Below, one piece after another: positions 63,059-64,000 of a DNA stretch of 64,000 nucleotides; within the stretch, counting starts at the first letter, position 1; every line of letters starts with the position of its first letter. Source of the DNA: Bacteroidales bacterium (GTDB taxonomy: Bacteria > Bacteroidota > Bacteroidia > Bacteroidales > UBA932); the NCBI GenBank assembly GCA_017438975.1, contig JAFRUH010000009.1, positions 62,001-126,000 on the forward strand, given 5' to 3'. Both the position numbers and the translations under genes were made by a program. The notes below the pieces were generated by a model, which searched no databases, was not told where the DNA came from, and saw only the letters and a program-made list of their open reading frames with translations.

Positions 63059-63933
63059 TGCGTAGGAACCTTATCAGATGGATCTGGGGCATGGCCGTAC
63101 TCGCGGCCATGTCCTTTTCCTGTACCAAGCCGGTCGTCATCGTCCCGCCCGAGGCGGAAGACGAGCAGAGGATCTGGGAGGTAGAAGTCCGTCAGCTGGA
63201 CTCCTCCTGCGACGGGCAGAAGATTTTCGGACAGCTCCATTTCCCGAAGGGAAGAAAGGGGAAGGTGCCCCTTCTGATCTGTTCGCACGGACTCTCCGGG
63301 ACCTATAAGGAATGCCTCGCCTATGCCGATTCCGCCGCGACCCACGGCTACGCCGCCTATGTCTTCGATTTCAGGGGCGGCGGCAGCAAGGCTTCCAAGA
63401 GCGAGGGGGATGTGCTGAATATGTCCATCTTCACGGAGGCGGACGACCTGGAGGCGGTCTGGGCGACCCTGAAACGGGAATCCTTCTATGACGCTTCCCG
63501 GGTCTTCCTCTGCGGAGGCAGCCAGGGAGGACTGGTTTCCGCGCTGGTCGGCGCGCGGCATCCTTCGGAGGTCCGGGGCATGGTCCTGCTTTTCCCGGCG
63601 TTCAACATCCCGGATTATGCGCGTTTGCTGTACAAGGATTACGATTCCGTGCCCGAGAAGGTCAATCTCTTCGGCTTCACTTTCGGGAAGAAGTATGCGG
63701 ACGGCCTGTTGGAATATGACCCCTACAAGGATATGCGTTCGTACCGGAATCCGGTCCTGATCCTGCACGGGACGGCGGATCTCCTGGTCCCGGTCTCCTA
63801 TTCCGAAAAGGCGGCTTCGACCTATCCCGACGCGACGCTGGAGAAGATGAAGGGGCAGCCGCACGGATTTGACAGGGAGGGTGTCGCGTATGCGGCCGGC
63901 CGTGCCCTCGAGTTCCTCCGGGGCGTGAAATAA
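63058..63933 (+). CDS. Alpha/beta hydrolase lipoprotein
   Basis: The 291-residue protein has a lipoprotein signal (VLAAMSFSCTKP). Hydrolase motifs are LLICSHGLSGTYKE near residue 80 (oxyanion), FDFRGGG near 105, the nucleophile LCGGSQGGLVSAL near 155, the acid in LILHGTADLLVP near 240 and the His in GQPHGFDREG near 272. It resembles serine peptidases and esterases of the dienelactone-hydrolase type. Translational coupling to pepD suggests a link with peptide use, but the substrate is unknown. Confidence 0.85.
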   Translation: MRRNLIRWIWGMAVLAAMSFSCTKPVVIVPPEAEDEQRIWEVEVRQLDSSCDGQKIFGQLHFPKGRKGKVPLLICSHGLSGTYKECLAYADSAATHGYAAYVFDFRGGGSKASKSEGDVLNMSIFTEADDLEAVWATLKRESFYDASRVFLCGGSQGGLVSALVGARHPSEVRGMVLLFPAFNIPDYARLLYKDYDSVPEKVNLFGFTFGKKYADGLLEYDPYKDMRSYRNPVLILHGTADLLVPVSYSEKAASTYPDATLEKMKGQPHGFDREGVAYAAGRALEFLRGVK

Positions 63934-63945
63934 TGCCGGAAAGCG

Positions 63946-63976
63946 TTTGTTTTTCCGAAAATAATCCCTATCTTTG
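63946..63976 (+). promoter_or_regulatory. Promoter for a gene beyond the window
   Basis: TTTG (63946-63949), 19 nt, then TATCTTTG (63969-63976) is a full match to the Bacteroides consensus. The transcript would start near 63983 and continue past the right edge. Confidence 0.78.
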
Positions 63977-64000
63977 CAGTCCTTTTCGGGCAAATGCGCC

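Noticed and set aside
1-64000. CRISPR arrays, insertion sequences, prophage genes or other mobile elements
   Set aside because: No regularly spaced repeats, transposase, integrase or phage structural genes were seen on either strand.

Overview
The window comes from a GC-rich member of the Bacteroidota, most likely a gut-type Bacteroidales. The reasons are a SusC/SusD pair, a BACON-domain lipoprotein, a type III glutamine synthetase, and many promoters of the Bacteroides type (TTTG or TTG, 19-21 nt, then TAnnTTTG). Genes are tightly packed in operons, often with 1-4 nt stop/start overlaps. No phage, insertion sequence, CRISPR array or rRNA gene was seen; there is one tRNA gene (Arg, anticodon ACG). 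Genus cannot be decided from the sequence alone.

Layout. 1-4.0 kb: two tandem secreted esterases (the first cut by the window edge) and an outer-membrane beta-barrel receptor. 4.0-8.8 kb (minus): a nitrogen operon of glutamine synthetase III, a GltS-like glutamate symporter and a GDPD lipoprotein, preceded by a leader that appears to encode a 35-residue glutamine-rich peptide. 9.0-14.7 kb: metY-metF-metH for methionine. 14.7-18.4 kb: small accessory genes, an Hsp20, a threonine-aldolase-like lyase and a secreted nuclease. 18.4-27.8 kb: a citrate lyase set (citD, citE, citF, citX and a citC-citG fusion) followed by an aconitase-family hydratase, NADP-isocitrate dehydrogenase and a D-2-hydroxyacid dehydrogenase. 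27.8-30.8 kb: a two-hydrolase fusion and a phospholipase-D-family lipoprotein. 30.8-33.2 kb (minus): tRNA-Arg, rplS, dnaJ and grpE.

33.3-48.1 kb: a secreted hydrolase, then a Sus-like locus made of a GlpT-type organophosphate transporter, a calcineurin-type phosphoesterase lipoprotein, SusC, SusD and a BACON lipoprotein, closed by a terminator. A DUF1232 gene and a metallophosphoesterase-GDPD fusion follow. Together these look like a system for harvesting glycerophosphodiesters rather than plain glycans. 48.1-51.3 kb: an ABC-F ATPase and TrkA. 51.3-59.5 kb (minus): a seven-gene operon of two POT peptide transporters, a zeta-toxin-like kinase, TldD, TldE, a SlyD-type isomerase and a glycosyltransferase. 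59.6-64 kb: a lipid A-type acyltransferase, a DUF4831 protein, a PepD dipeptidase and a lipoprotein hydrolase.

Four observations stand out: the Gln-rich leader peptide upstream of glutamine synthetase; one promoter architecture (GACA-N3-TGTC, 13 nt, TGG-N7-TTTG) shared exactly by hsp20 and grpE-dnaJ; the glycerophosphodiester Sus-like locus; and a citrate lyase/aconitase/isocitrate dehydrogenase cluster with a CitC-CitG fusion and no transporter.
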